The notes beneath the pieces are model-generated. The model was not told the origin of the DNA. It saw only the letters and a list, made by a program, of their open reading frames with translations, and did no database searches. Position numbers and translations under genes: made by a program. From Caballeronia jiangsuensis (GTDB taxonomy: Bacteria; Pseudomonadota; Gammaproteobacteria; Burkholderiales; Burkholderiaceae): DNA of 64,000 bases. The stretch lies in the NCBI GenBank assembly GCA_000648925.1, contig JFHF01000008.1, positions 1 through 64,000 on the forward strand. Reading direction: 5' to 3'. This document shows positions 1-9,251 of this stretch, in pieces. Positions within the stretch are counted from its first letter, which is position 1. The number at the start of each line of letters is the position of its first letter.

Positions 1-58
1 GACCGTAATGCGCGCCCACGACCAGGCGCTTGGGGCCGACTCGATTTTGCGTTGCCAT
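1..58 (-). CDS. sdhD: Succinate dehydrogenase membrane anchor SdhD (5' end only)
   Basis: Only the first 19 codons are in the window; the rest lies to the left. The ATG is at 58 and the reading begins MATQNRVGPKRLVVGAHYG, the typical start of the beta-proteobacterial SdhD membrane anchor. SdhD, with SdhC, anchors the flavoprotein and iron-sulfur subunits of complex II and helps bind quinone and heme b. It follows sdhC with a 2-base gap on the same strand, so the two are co-transcribed; sdhA and sdhB are expected further left. The identification rests on a short peptide plus the sdhC neighbour. Confidence 0.85.
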   Translation of the reverse strand, partial: MATQNRVGPKRLVVGAHYG

Positions 59-60
59 GT

Positions 61-471
61 TTAGAACACTCCGAAGATCTTGAGGGCCATCGCGAGCGTG
101 AGCAACAGCGAAACGATCAGCACGATGAGGGCGGTCTGACGGCCGCCTTCCTTGTTCACCGCGACGTGGGTGTCGAGCAGCAGAAAGCGGATGCCCGCGC
201 AGAAGTGATGCAGATACGCCCACGACAGCACGAGCGTGACGATCTTGACGATGGGGTTGGCGAGAAAGCCCTTGAACGCGTCGAATGAAATCTCCGACGT
301 GAGGCTCTGATCGAGCAGGTACAGGATGAACGGCAGACACACGAAGAGCAGCAGCCCGCTCACACGATGCAGGATCGAAACCTTCCCTGCCAGCGGCAAG
401 CGATACTTCGCGAGCTGGCCGATTCCGATGTTCCGGTATTCCGGCCTTGGTTTTTTCAATGCTTCAGCCAC
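61..471 (-). CDS. sdhC: Succinate dehydrogenase cytochrome b556 subunit SdhC
   Basis: A 136-residue membrane protein with three hydrophobic segments, the family's normal size. The segment KVSILHRVSG matches the conserved heme and quinone region of SdhC (the S-x-x-H-R-x-S-G motif), and WAYLHHFCAGIRFLLLD carries the heme-ligand histidine region. I start it at the GTG at 471 because GGGAAGGGG lies just upstream and the protein then begins at the usual place (VAEALKKPRPEYRNIG). The reading frame stays open upstream to 690, but those residues look like translated promoter. It is first gene of the complex II operon, divergent from the LysR gene at 689. Confidence 0.93.
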   Translation of the reverse strand: MAEALKKPRPEYRNIGIGQLAKYRLPLAGKVSILHRVSGLLLFVCLPFILYLLDQSLTSEISFDAFKGFLANPIVKIVTLVLSWAYLHHFCAGIRFLLLDTHVAVNKEGGRQTALIVLIVSLLLTLAMALKIFGVF

Positions 472-633
472 GTTAGACCCCTTCCCAATCTGATTGACGA
501 TTCGCGCGTCGTCGATGCACGACACGGGCGCGACTCGTCCAGCCTGATCCGCCTCGAAAAGCGCCCGGCGATGTCGTTGGGGATAAGTTTTTTGCCCGCG
601 CACTGCGCGATAGCGGTATTTTGTCGCGCGATT

Positions 634-685
634 GATATACTGTCCAATATCTATCTCGTCTTTCTGAAATATCTTTGACAGATAT
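634..685. promoter_or_regulatory. Candidate LysR autoregulatory sites in the sdhC/LysR intergenic region
   Basis: Two inverted repeats lie in the 217-bp divergent spacer. One is GATAT-N8-ATATC at 634-651. The other is a perfect ATATCT-TTGAC-AGATAT at 669-685, ending three bases before the LysR start codon. LysR regulators commonly bind such interrupted dyads upstream of their own gene and a divergent target. The second dyad occupies the place where a Shine-Dalgarno sequence would be expected, and none is evident. Binding and the identity of the regulated gene are inference. Confidence 0.45.
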
Positions 686-688
686 CGC

Positions 689-1585
689 ATGGAACTGCGT
701 CACATCCGTTACTTTCTGGCGGTCGCCGAGGAGCGCAACGTAACGCGCGCGGCGGAACGGCTCGGCATCGGCCAGCCACCGCTCAGCCAGCAGATTCACG
801 CGCTGGAGGACGAACTCGGCGTGCGGCTCTTCCGGCGCACAGGGCACGGCGTCGTGCTGACCGAAGCGGGAGAGGCGTTTGCCGTCGATGCCAAGCGCCT
901 CATGAACGATGCGCGTCTCGCCGTCGAAAAGGCGCAGAGCGCGGGGCGCGGCGAGATCGGGCAGCTCAATATTGGCTTCACGGGGTCGGCGGCGTTCAAT
1001 CCGGTCGTGTCGAAACTTATCCGCTCGTATCGGCAGGCTTATCCGAACGTCACGCTCACATTGACCGAGGGCAATACCGCGCAACTGCTCGCCCATCTCG
1101 ACGCCGGCCGTGTAGATGTCGCGTTCGTTCGGCTCGGCAGCCAGTCGCCGGCGGGCGTGCAGATCAATCACATCGCGATCGAGCCGATGAAAATCGTGCT
1201 GCCCGCCACGCACAAGCTCGCGAAGAAACGCAAGGTGCCGCTCGCGGCGCTGGCGGAAGATCCCTTCGTGATGCTGCCCCGCGAAGCGAGCCCTACATTG
1301 CATGACGTCATCATCGGCGCGTGCCGTGAAGCGGGATTCGAGCCAGTCGCCGGGCAGCAGGCGCCGCAGCTTTCGTCAGTCGTGAATCTGGTCGCGGCGG
1401 AATTCGGTGTGTCGCTGGTGCCGGCGTCCGTGTGTCAGATTCAGGTCGATGGCGTCGCCTACACCGACGCCCTCGGCAGCGCGATCACGATTCGTCTCGC
1501 ACTGGCCTCGCGCATCGACGCGACAGCCGCCAAGACCGCCAATTTCCTCGACATCGCGCGGCAGATCGTTACGTCATCGGCGTGA
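689..1585 (+). CDS. LysR-family transcriptional regulator
   Basis: A 298-residue regulator with standard LysR architecture. It has an N-terminal winged helix-turn-helix (about residues 1-60; the motif region is NVTRAAERLGIGQPPLSQQI) and a C-terminal two-lobed effector-binding domain (about 90-295). The length is typical. Its effector domain resembles the BenM/CatR type, but the ligand cannot be read from sequence. It is divergent from sdhC and 109 bases upstream of a carbonic anhydrase on the same strand, either of which could be a target. There is no clear ribosome binding site; the ATG is preceded directly by an inverted repeat. Confidence 0.9.
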   Translation: MELRHIRYFLAVAEERNVTRAAERLGIGQPPLSQQIHALEDELGVRLFRRTGHGVVLTEAGEAFAVDAKRLMNDARLAVEKAQSAGRGEIGQLNIGFTGSAAFNPVVSKLIRSYRQAYPNVTLTLTEGNTAQLLAHLDAGRVDVAFVRLGSQSPAGVQINHIAIEPMKIVLPATHKLAKKRKVPLAALAEDPFVMLPREASPTLHDVIIGACREAGFEPVAGQQAPQLSSVVNLVAAEFGVSLVPASVCQIQVDGVAYTDALGSAITIRLALASRIDATAAKTANFLDIARQIVTSSA

Positions 1586-1694
1586 CATTGTCATCAGAAC
1601 AAGCGCGCATTGCATTCGACGCATTTTCGTCCAACACTTCAGTTCGCAAGAAGAGCGTCAAGAAGGCCCAATCCTTGGATCGAGGAGCAAGGTC

Positions 1695-2444
1695 ATGCGC
1701 GAAGAAATGAAGCATCCGCTGCAATGCACGCCCGAGTGCCGCCGGGGTTTCCTCAGATCAGTGGCATCCGCAGGTATCGTCGGGCTTGCGGGTCCATCGC
1801 TTCTCATGACCTCTGCTCACGCCGATGCGTTGACGCACGCGCAGCGCGACAGCATGACGCCCGAGCAGATCATCGACGTGATGAAGCGCGGTAACGAGCG
1901 ATTCCAGAAAGGCGAGCGCAAGCCGCGCAATTATCTGCGCGAACAGAAGGCGAGCGCGAAGGGCCAGTATCCCGCTGCCGTGCTGCTCAGTTGCATCGAC
2001 TCGCGCGCGCCTGCGGAAGTCATCATGGATCTGGGCATCGGGGATATCTTCAATTGCCGCATCGCGGGCAATATCGAAAACGACGACATCCTCGGCAGCA
2101 TGGAATTCGCGTGCAAGCTGATGGGCGCGAAAGTCGTGCTCGTGATGGGGCACACGTCGTGCGGCGCGATCAAGGGCGCGATAGCGAATGCCGAACTCGG
2201 CCATCTCACTGGATTGCTCGCGCGCATCAAGCCCGCCGTCGATGCAACGCAGTATGACGGTGAACGGACGGCGACCAACTACACGTTCGTCGATAAAGTG
2301 GCGCGCAAGAATGTCGAGCTGACCATCGCGCAGATTCGCCGCGACAGCGCCGTGCTGAGCGAGATGGAAAGCCAGCACGGCATCAAGATTGCCGGCTCGA
2401 TGTACAACCTGAGCACGGGCGCAGTGGAGTTTTTCGGCTCTTAA
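1695..2444 (+). CDS. Exported beta-class carbonic anhydrase
   Basis: A 249-residue protein interconverting CO2 and bicarbonate. The zinc ligands of the beta class are present: Cys100 and the Asp102/Arg104 dyad in SCIDSR, then His153 and Cys156 in GHTSCG. The N-terminus carries a twin-arginine-type export signal (CRRGFL at 15-20, hydrophobic stretch, then AHADA near 41-45), so the enzyme is probably folded in the cytoplasm and sent to the periplasm. GGAGCAAGG precedes the chosen ATG; an ATG four codons later is an alternative. It follows the LysR gene and ends 4 bases into the convergent symporter gene. Confidence 0.92.
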   Translation: MREEMKHPLQCTPECRRGFLRSVASAGIVGLAGPSLLMTSAHADALTHAQRDSMTPEQIIDVMKRGNERFQKGERKPRNYLREQKASAKGQYPAAVLLSCIDSRAPAEVIMDLGIGDIFNCRIAGNIENDDILGSMEFACKLMGAKVVLVMGHTSCGAIKGAIANAELGHLTGLLARIKPAVDATQYDGERTATNYTFVDKVARKNVELTIAQIRRDSAVLSEMESQHGIKIAGSMYNLSTGAVEFFGS

Positions 2445-4024
2445 GCTTCGGCGCGCTCGCGAACGCCATCCTCTTGCTTTGCGACGCCGCGCTTCGCCGT
2501 CCAATACTCCGTGCGCACGCCGATATCGTCGGAAACGAACGGCCCGCCGCGCGTCGTCCGGTAGTTCGCCAACGCCTTGTACACGAGGCGTTGCCCGATC
2601 AGCAGAATCGGCACGTTGAGCAGCACCATCACGATATTCATCAGATCGGACAGCGCCCAGAGGTTCGGCAACTCGAGGCCGGCGAGCACCGTGAGCGCGC
2701 CGAACGGCGCGAACACGAGCGAGCCGACAACGCGAATACCGGTAATGAAGCCGCGACTGCGCGAGATGAAGTTCGCCGATATCTCCGCGAACGAGATCAT
2801 GCCGAGCAACGTGGTGAACGCGAAGAGGCCATAACATACGCACATCACGATCTTGACGATGTGCGCGACCGCAACGGGCACGAGCGTTTCGACGGATGCG
2901 AGATAGACCGTGATCTTCGATGCCCTCACCGATTCCCACGCTTGCCCATCGACGGTGCCGGTCCAGACATGCGCCATCACGACGATGAAGCCGGTCATCG
3001 TGCAGATGACCATCGTGTCGAAGAACACGCCGAGGCTTTGCACGAAGCCTTGTTCGCATGGGTGATCGTTGTCGGCGATCGCGGCGGCCATCGTGATGGT
3101 GCCCTGCCCCGCCTCGTTCGACATCAGCCCGCGCTTGACGCCCTGCGCGAGCGCGGTGCCGATTGCGCCGCCGAAGAGCGCATGCGGTGCGAATGCGCCG
3201 ACGATCACCTCATGAAAGAAATACGGAATCAGCGGCAGATTGATGAGGATGATGACCAGGGACATCAGGCAGAAGAGCGTCGCCTTGATCGGCACGAGCA
3301 CATCGGTATAGGCGGTCACGCGACGAATGCCGCCCATGATGATGAACGAACACGCCGCGATCAACACGGCCGCGATGACGTAATACACCGTCGACTGACG
3401 TGCGAGATGCGTACCGGTCACGGTATCCGCGATAGTGCCGATCGCGGTGAACACGTTGAACGTTTGCGGCGGCACGTTGAACAGCGCATAGACGATGAAC
3501 ACGAGCGACAAGAACGTGCCGACGATGCGCTTGTCGCCGAGAATGCGCCGCCCATAGAACGGCAGTCCGCCGACGAACTCGTCGTGCTTCTTCTCCTTGA
3601 AGAGTTGCGCGAGCGTCGATTCCATGAACGCGGTGGCCATGCCGAAGAATGCGGCCACCCACATCCAGAACAATGCGCCCGGCCCGCCGACGGAAATCGC
3701 GCCCGTGATGCCGACGATATTGCCCGGCCCCGCGCGCATCGCGAGCCCGAGCATGAACGATGCGAGCGCACTGACGCCCGTCTTCGACGACTGTCTGCGC
3801 AACATGATGCGCACGATCTTGCCGACGTTCATCGTCTGAATGAAGCGCGTGCGAATCGTGAAATGGATGCCCACGCCGACGAGCAGCAGAATCGCGAACG
3901 GAAATTGCCCGAGCACGGGAATGCTCGAATATGCCTTGAAATTAGTGGGGAAATCCCACAAGAAATCCGATACGGGTGCAATGAAGGCAAACAATGCATT
4001 CACGGACTGAAAGAGACTTTCCAC
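2441..4024 (-). CDS. Sodium:alanine/glycine symporter (AGCS family)
   Basis: A 527-residue polytopic membrane protein with about 10-11 hydrophobic segments. The segment GPGNIVGITGAI is the AGCS signature region involved in substrate and sodium binding, and SNEAGQGT later in the protein is also characteristic. It should import small neutral amino acids such as alanine or glycine with sodium. I start it at the GTG at 4024, preceded by GGAA at suitable spacing; a second GTG seven codons later is possible. The final ~40 residues form a charged cytoplasmic tail. It stands alone, convergent with the carbonic anhydrase gene. Confidence 0.92.
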   Translation of the reverse strand: MESLFQSVNALFAFIAPVSDFLWDFPTNFKAYSSIPVLGQFPFAILLLVGVGIHFTIRTRFIQTMNVGKIVRIMLRRQSSKTGVSALASFMLGLAMRAGPGNIVGITGAISVGGPGALFWMWVAAFFGMATAFMESTLAQLFKEKKHDEFVGGLPFYGRRILGDKRIVGTFLSLVFIVYALFNVPPQTFNVFTAIGTIADTVTGTHLARQSTVYYVIAAVLIAACSFIIMGGIRRVTAYTDVLVPIKATLFCLMSLVIILINLPLIPYFFHEVIVGAFAPHALFGGAIGTALAQGVKRGLMSNEAGQGTITMAAAIADNDHPCEQGFVQSLGVFFDTMVICTMTGFIVVMAHVWTGTVDGQAWESVRASKITVYLASVETLVPVAVAHIVKIVMCVCYGLFAFTTLLGMISFAEISANFISRSRGFITGIRVVGSLVFAPFGALTVLAGLELPNLWALSDLMNIVMVLLNVPILLIGQRLVYKALANYRTTRGGPFVSDDIGVRTEYWTAKRGVAKQEDGVRERAEA

Positions 4025-4264
4025 GCGAGGCGTTCCAAATGTTGATGAACCAGCGTCGTTCGGAGCTGGCCGACGTGCCTGCGTGGGCACGTAATCTTTT
4101 GAGGCAGCGATTATAAGGCCAGCGATCAACCTCTCTCTGTTGATGGCTATTGGCGAAGCCGAAGAAGCGGCGCGATCGCGCGAGACAGTTAGTTGCGGCG
4201 TGCCGTCATGCTTATCTAATTCTTTTCTCGCACAATCGGGTGCACAACGTGTCAGGAGAACGGG

Positions 4265-4777
4265 ATGACCGAACGACTCGCGAAACTTTTCGCCGTGGCC
4301 TCGATGGCCCTGCTCGCATCGCTCGTCAGCTTCGGCAATCTGACGGACTATGGCAGCAACCTTCAATTCGTCGAGCACGTCTTGCGGATGGACACGACGT
4401 TCCCCGGCAATGCCAACATGTATCGCGCGATCACGTCGCCGATGCTTCAGCATCTCGGCTATGACCTGATCATCCTTCTCGAGACCGTGACCGCGCTGCT
4501 CTGCTGGGCGGGTGTCATCGCGATGTGTCGCGCGATACGGCAGGAGAATGCCGTGTTCGCGCGAGCCAAGCGCTGGGCGATCGCGGGACTTACGCTCGGC
4601 TATCTCACCTGGCAAGTCTGCTTCATGACGATCGGCGGCGAATGGTTCGGCATGTGGCAGTCGCAGCAATGGAACGGCACGGAGAGCGCGTTTCGCTTCT
4701 TCATGACCTTCCTCGTGATATTGATCTTCGTGACGCGCGCCGAAACGCATCCACCCTCATTGAGAACAACCGCATGA
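4265..4777 (+). CDS. DUF2165 small integral membrane protein
   Basis: A 170-residue predicted inner-membrane protein with four hydrophobic helices (about residues 8-25, 60-85, 100-120 and 140-160). The pattern and the region NLTDYGSNLQFVEHVL are characteristic of the DUF2165 family. No biochemical role is known to me. A good ribosome site (CAGGAGAACGGG) precedes the ATG. Its stop overlaps the start of the following hydrolase by four bases (ATGA), so the two are translationally coupled and may work together. Confidence 0.85.
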   Translation: MTERLAKLFAVASMALLASLVSFGNLTDYGSNLQFVEHVLRMDTTFPGNANMYRAITSPMLQHLGYDLIILLETVTALLCWAGVIAMCRAIRQENAVFARAKRWAIAGLTLGYLTWQVCFMTIGGEWFGMWQSQQWNGTESAFRFFMTFLVILIFVTRAETHPPSLRTTA

Positions 4778-5766
4778 ATACGAACGATGCAACCAGCGCG
4801 ATTCAGGTGCGCGATATCGGCAGCTTTCACGTCGGCGGAAAGATGGTCACGCTGTCGGGCATGAGTCCGCGCTCGCGCGTGAGCACGGCGCACGGCGCCG
4901 TTCATCCGGTCGATCCCAATGGCGAAGTGATCGTCGGTCAGATGTATGTGCAGTACGTGAGGCTCGCATCGGCGCGCTCCCCTCATCCGCTTCTGCTCTG
5001 GCATGGCGGCGGCATGAGCGGCGTGAACTGGGAGACGACGCCCGATGGACGCCCCGGCTGGCAGATGTACTTCCTGCGCGCGGGCTTCGATGTCTATGTG
5101 TCCGATGCCGTCGAACGTGGCCGCGCATCGTGGGCGCCCTATCCCGACGTGTATCCCGAGGCGCCCTACTTCCGCACGGCGCGCGAGGCATGGGAAGAAA
5201 CGTTTCGCTTCGGCCCGGCCGGTTCGTGGCACGCGCAGCCGCAATCGCGCCGGCCTCATGCGGGCATGCGCTTCGATGTATCGAAGATGGAAGCCTTCAT
5301 GAATCAGTTCGTGCCGCGCTGGTCGACGAACGACACGCTTACGCAACATGCATACGATGCGTTGATCGAACGCTTGCCGGGCAGCATCGTGCTCACGCAC
5401 AGTCAGGGCGGCAACTTCGGTCTGCGCGCCGCGCTGAACGCGCCCGAGCGGGTGAAGGCGGTCATCTCGCTCGAGCCTTCAGGCGCGCCCGACCCCGCGC
5501 AATATGATCCGCATAGCCTGCGCGGCGTGCCGCATCTGTTCGTCTGGGGCGACTATCTGGAGCGGCATCCGTTCTGGGTCGAGTCCGTGCCGAAAGTACG
5601 GCGCTGGCACGATGCGCTCGCCGCGGCTGGCGTCGATACGGAATGGATCGATCTTCCCGCACGCGGCATCGAGGGAAACAGTCACGCGCTGATGGCCGAT
5701 GACAACAGCGATGACATCGCGGGCATCGTGCTCGAATGGATGCGGGCGCGGCGGCTCATCGATTGA
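4774..5766 (+). CDS. Alpha/beta-hydrolase fold esterase
   Basis: A 330-residue protein of the alpha/beta-hydrolase fold. The nucleophile elbow is THSQGG, with Ser210; an oxyanion-region HGGG motif is at 77-80, an acid candidate follows in FVWGDYLERHPFW, and GNSHALM near the C-terminus supplies the catalytic histidine. The layout resembles the esterase-713-like group, whose substrates are mostly unknown. No signal peptide is seen. It overlaps the DUF2165 gene by four bases and likely shares its transcript. Substrate is not predictable. Confidence 0.85.
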   Translation: MNTNDATSAIQVRDIGSFHVGGKMVTLSGMSPRSRVSTAHGAVHPVDPNGEVIVGQMYVQYVRLASARSPHPLLLWHGGGMSGVNWETTPDGRPGWQMYFLRAGFDVYVSDAVERGRASWAPYPDVYPEAPYFRTAREAWEETFRFGPAGSWHAQPQSRRPHAGMRFDVSKMEAFMNQFVPRWSTNDTLTQHAYDALIERLPGSIVLTHSQGGNFGLRAALNAPERVKAVISLEPSGAPDPAQYDPHSLRGVPHLFVWGDYLERHPFWVESVPKVRRWHDALAAAGVDTEWIDLPARGIEGNSHALMADDNSDDIAGIVLEWMRARRLID

Positions 5767-5773
5767 TTCATAT

Positions 5774-6721
5774 TCAATTCAACGCCACCGCAGCCGCCGC
5801 GCCCACCGGCGACCCCTCGATCGCCACCGACCTCTTCCCATCCGGCCCGACCGGCACATCGCCGACAAGCGTCGTGCGATACAACTGGCGATCGAAGTCG
5901 AGATCGAAGATATCCGTGGGCGCGAGATGTGCCGTCGCGCGATTGTCCCAGAACGCGATGCTGCCCGGTTCCCACTTGAAGCGCACCGTGAATTCCGGCC
6001 GCGTCACATGCTCCCACAAGAGTTCGAGCAACACCTGGCTTTCACGCGGCGCCAGTCCCGCGATGTGCTTGAGGAAACCCGGACTCACATACAGCGCGCG
6101 TTCCCCGGTTTCGGGATGCACTCGCACGAGCGGATGCTCGCTCACGAGCGTGTGATCCGTAACGGCCTTCGTGAACGCATCGGTGCCGCTCGCGCCTTGC
6201 GGCGGCGCGAAACGATGCACGCCGCGCAAGCCATCGACGAATGCACGCAGCGGCGCGGAGAGCTTCTCATACGCAATCACGAGATTGGTCCATTGCGTAT
6301 CGCCGCCATACGGCGGGATCGTCACGCCACGCAGGATCGATGCGAACGGCGGATTCACCGCCGCCGTGACGTCCGTGTGCCAGCCGGTCCAGGGGCGCAA
6401 GAGCGAAGGCCCTTCGAAGCGCGTCGCCTTGCGAAACTTCGAGATCGAGTAAATCTCTGGATGACCGTCGACATGTCCGAACACCGGATGTCCCACCGTG
6501 AGCTCGCCGAATTGCGCGGAGAACGCGATGTGTTGCTCGTGACTCAGAAACTGCTCGCGAAAGAAGATCACGCGCCATTTGAGCAGCGCTGCGCGGATCG
6601 CCTCGACCTGTCCGGGAGACAGCGCACGCGTAAGATCGACACCGCCGATCTCCGCACCGATATGCGCCGAAAGCGGACTGACGGTCAATTCTGCTTCTTT
6701 CTGGATGGCGGCGGCATTCAT
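5774..6721 (-). CDS. TauD/TfdA-family Fe(II)/2-oxoglutarate dioxygenase
   Basis: A 315-residue non-heme iron oxygenase. The iron triad is visible as His115 and Asp117 (WHTD) and distal His265 (NRATAHL); Arg282 in RQLYRTT should bind the 2-oxoglutarate carboxylate. The sequence resembles the alkylsulfatase (AtsK) and taurine dioxygenase branch, which oxidise sulfate esters or sulfonates to release sulfate or sulfite. The gene lies 39 bases downstream of a sulfonate-type substrate-binding protein gene on the same strand, which supports an organosulfur role. Whether the substrate is taurine, another sulfonate or an alkyl sulfate cannot be decided. Confidence 0.9.
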   Translation of the reverse strand: MNAAAIQKEAELTVSPLSAHIGAEIGGVDLTRALSPGQVEAIRAALLKWRVIFFREQFLSHEQHIAFSAQFGELTVGHPVFGHVDGHPEIYSISKFRKATRFEGPSLLRPWTGWHTDVTAAVNPPFASILRGVTIPPYGGDTQWTNLVIAYEKLSAPLRAFVDGLRGVHRFAPPQGASGTDAFTKAVTDHTLVSEHPLVRVHPETGERALYVSPGFLKHIAGLAPRESQVLLELLWEHVTRPEFTVRFKWEPGSIAFWDNRATAHLAPTDIFDLDFDRQLYRTTLVGDVPVGPDGKRSVAIEGSPVGAAAAVALN

Positions 6722-6760
6722 TTCGTATTCCTTTATATATGGGATAAATGGACGATGCGC

Positions 6761-7774
6761 TCAACTGCCTTGCGCGTTCGCGTCATCGGCGAAAAAGTAA
6801 TCGTGCCACGACTTCGGTTCATGACGAATCACGCCGACTTTATGCAGAAACGCACCCAGTTGCAGCGTGTTTTGCGGCGTCGTCGCGAAGCTGGCTTCCT
6901 TGTCGCTCAAAATGCGTTCGACGAACGCCGGCGAAAGCTTCGACCCGTCCTGGCGAATATAGATGGCCGCCGCTTGCGCCTTGTCCTTGCTGAGGAGCTT
7001 CGCAGCATCGTCGAGCGCGGCGCGCACGGCGGCGTAAGTCTTCGGGTTGTCCTTGCGCCATGCGCCGGAGGTCACGACGACGCTGCCCGTCGATGGACCG
7101 CCGAGAATATCGGTGGAACTGGTCACCTTGTGAATCTTTGGGTCTTCGAGTTCCTGATACTGATACGGCGCATTCGAGAAATGCAGGTTGACGACAGCGT
7201 TGCCCGATAACATCGCGGTCGTCGCATCGGCGTGCGGCATGCTGACTTCGAAGCGGTCCAGACGCGCATAGTCGGCATCGCCGAAAGCTTTGGCCGATGC
7301 CATCTGCAGAAGACGTCCCTGTTGCGACACGGCGACGGACACCACCGCGATTCGATCCTTCTCGCCGATATCCCGGATGCTGCGAATGCGCGGATCGTTC
7401 GTCACGAGATACACCGGCACCGCGCTTTGCGCCGCCATCGCGCGAAAGTCCTGACGCCCGTGCGTGCGATCCTAGATCGTCATCAAAGGCCCGATGCCGA
7501 TGGTCGCGATATCCGCCGCGCCCGACAGCAACGCCTCGTTCACAGCCGCGCCGCCCGAGAGCGTGCTCCATTGCACGTCGATGGCAAGTCCCTCGCGCGC
7601 GCCCGCTTTCTCGATGAGCTTCTGATCCTTCGCCACTTTCAGCAGTAACGAGCCGATGCCGTATTGATCGACGATCGTCACCTTCCCTTCGGCGTGCGCG
7701 CGATGAATGGGCAACGCGAGCAACGCCATCGACGCGAACACGGCGAATAAACGCTGCAATGAAAATGTCGTCAT
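6761..7774 (-). pseudogene. ABC transporter substrate-binding protein (sulfonate/nitrate/taurine type) interrupted by an in-frame amber codon
   Basis: Two open segments, 7475-7774 (100 codons) and 6761-7471, are in the same frame and separated by a single TAG (complement of CTA at 7472-7474). The upstream part has a signal peptide (cleavage near AHA-EG) and ends GPLMTI; the downstream part resumes DRTHGRQDFRAMAAQ, where family members read I-W-D-R. A one-base change of TGG to TAG explains the break. The intact product would be a 337-residue periplasmic binding protein for an aliphatic sulfonate or similar anion. No permease or ATPase gene is nearby. It is either a recent pseudogene or a base-call error; the reading frame is otherwise undamaged. 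Confidence 0.85.
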
Positions 7775-7987
7775 GCGGGATATCGTGGGAGAGCGGCGAA
7801 CGATAAATGTACTCGCCGCTTACTCACACGCGAACGAAGAAATCCCGATACGGATAGCTTCGTCCGCGATAAGCGCGGGGCCGGCGCTCTTTTTCATCGA
7901 AAGTTATCTGAAATATTTGGGGCGGGAAGTGGCTTTTGTCGTTCAGTGACTAACATGAAAGGGGCACGCACAAGCGAGGTCACAGCC

Positions 7988-8818
7988 ATGCATCCTTCCC
8001 TCAGTTCCACCGGCGGCTACGTACTCGGCCATTCCGATCCGGAAGTGCAGCGCCTCGAGAATCAGGCGCGCTTCATCGGCGATCTGACCGAAGAGATCCT
8101 GCGCCGCGCGGGGCTCGCGTCCGGTATGCGCGTGCTCGATCTGGGCTGCGGCACGGGCGATGTCTCGTTTCTGGCCGCATCGCTCGTGGGACCGGACGGG
8201 TCGGTGTCCGGCATCGATCAGGCGCCCGGCGTGATCGACAAAGCGCGCGAAAGAGCGCGGCAAGCGGGCCTCGGCAACGTGCGCTTCGACGTTGCGAGCG
8301 TGGCGAATTTCGAGCTCGCGGAACCCTTCGACGCCATCATCGGCCGTCTCATCCTGCTGCATCTGCCCGATCCCGCCGCGACCTTGCGCCGTCTCGCCGA
8401 ACGTGCGGGCGCGGGCACGCTCTTTGTCTTTCACGAGATGGACATGAGCACCGCGCGTTCGGTGCCCGAGTCGCCGCTATGCGCGCAGGGCACGCGCTGG
8501 ATCAGGGAGACTTTCAAGCGGGCGGGCGTCGAGACCGACATGGGATCGAAACTCTTTTCGACGTTTCGCCGCGCCGGCCTGCCCGGCCCGCAGATGCTGC
8601 TATCGGCGCGCATCGAAGGCGGCCCCGACTCGTTCGCGTATCAGTATCTGGCCGAAGTGTTGCGCACGCTGTTGCCGCTTGCCGAGCGCTTCGGCGTTGC
8701 AAGCGCGGATGCGGTCGGCATCGATACGCTGGCCGCGCGTCTGCGCGATGAAATCGTCGCGCTGGATGGCGTCATTCAGCCGCCGGCCTTCATCGGTGCG
8801 TGGGCACGTGTGCCCTAG
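7988..8818 (+). CDS. Class I SAM-dependent methyltransferase
   Basis: A 276-residue protein with the Rossmann-type methyltransferase core. The SAM-binding motif I VLDLGCGTGD is near residues 49-58, followed by an acidic residue after strand beta-2 (SGIDQAPG), and a motif IV-like IIGRLILLHL. I use the ATG at 7988, preceded by GAGG; an in-frame GTG at 7946 would add 14 residues with no better ribosome site. The methyl acceptor is unknown. The gene is divergent from the broken binding-protein gene and ends 4 bases into the convergent DUF1801 gene. Confidence 0.85.
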   Translation: MHPSLSSTGGYVLGHSDPEVQRLENQARFIGDLTEEILRRAGLASGMRVLDLGCGTGDVSFLAASLVGPDGSVSGIDQAPGVIDKARERARQAGLGNVRFDVASVANFELAEPFDAIIGRLILLHLPDPAATLRRLAERAGAGTLFVFHEMDMSTARSVPESPLCAQGTRWIRETFKRAGVETDMGSKLFSTFRRAGLPGPQMLLSARIEGGPDSFAYQYLAEVLRTLLPLAERFGVASADAVGIDTLAARLRDEIVALDGVIQPPAFIGAWARVP

Positions 8819-9198
8819 CCAGCCGCTTTCTTCTTCGATTTCGACTGATTGAACTCGATCGCCGCGCGCACGAGATTCTTCAGCGCACGCGCGTCGATCT
8901 TGTCGCCTTCGAAAAAATCGATCGCGCGCCGCGCATTGCCTTCGAGACCCGCGTTGAAGAGCTGTTCGGGATCGGGAAGGCTCGCGCCGTTAGCGAAGGT
9001 GAGCTTCACTTTTCCCTTATGCGCGTTAGCCACCGCGATCATGCCGTCGCGATACCACACCGGGCTACCCATGTATTTCCACTCCTCGACGATCCCGCTA
9101 TCCGCCGCGAGAATGATCTTGCGCACATTGGCGAATGTCTCGCCGCGCCAGTCCGTGATGCCGGCAATCAACTCGTCGATTCGTTCCGATGGATTCAT
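8815..9198 (-). CDS. DUF1801 domain protein
   Basis: A 127-residue cytoplasmic protein. The segments EEWKYMGSPVWYRDG and GKVKLTFANGASLPDP match the DUF1801 family (YdhG-like fold, related to CyaY/YjbR-type domains). A basic tail, SKSKKKAAG, ends the protein. Function is not established; members have been linked loosely to iron or stress biology, which I cannot support from this sequence. It is monocistronic and convergent with the methyltransferase. Confidence 0.8.
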   Translation of the reverse strand: MNPSERIDELIAGITDWRGETFANVRKIILAADSGIVEEWKYMGSPVWYRDGMIAVANAHKGKVKLTFANGASLPDPEQLFNAGLEGNARRAIDFFEGDKIDARALKNLVRAAIEFNQSKSKKKAAG

Positions 9199-9251
9199 GC
9201 ATATCTCCGTGCTTTTGCGTTTTGTTTATGCCTCGCTCGACGACAGCGGCG

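Noticed and set aside
2474..4045. A 523-codon open frame antisense to the sodium/alanine symporter
   Set aside because: Extremely rich in Arg, Asp, Glu and His, as expected for the complement of a hydrophobic membrane protein; not a gene.
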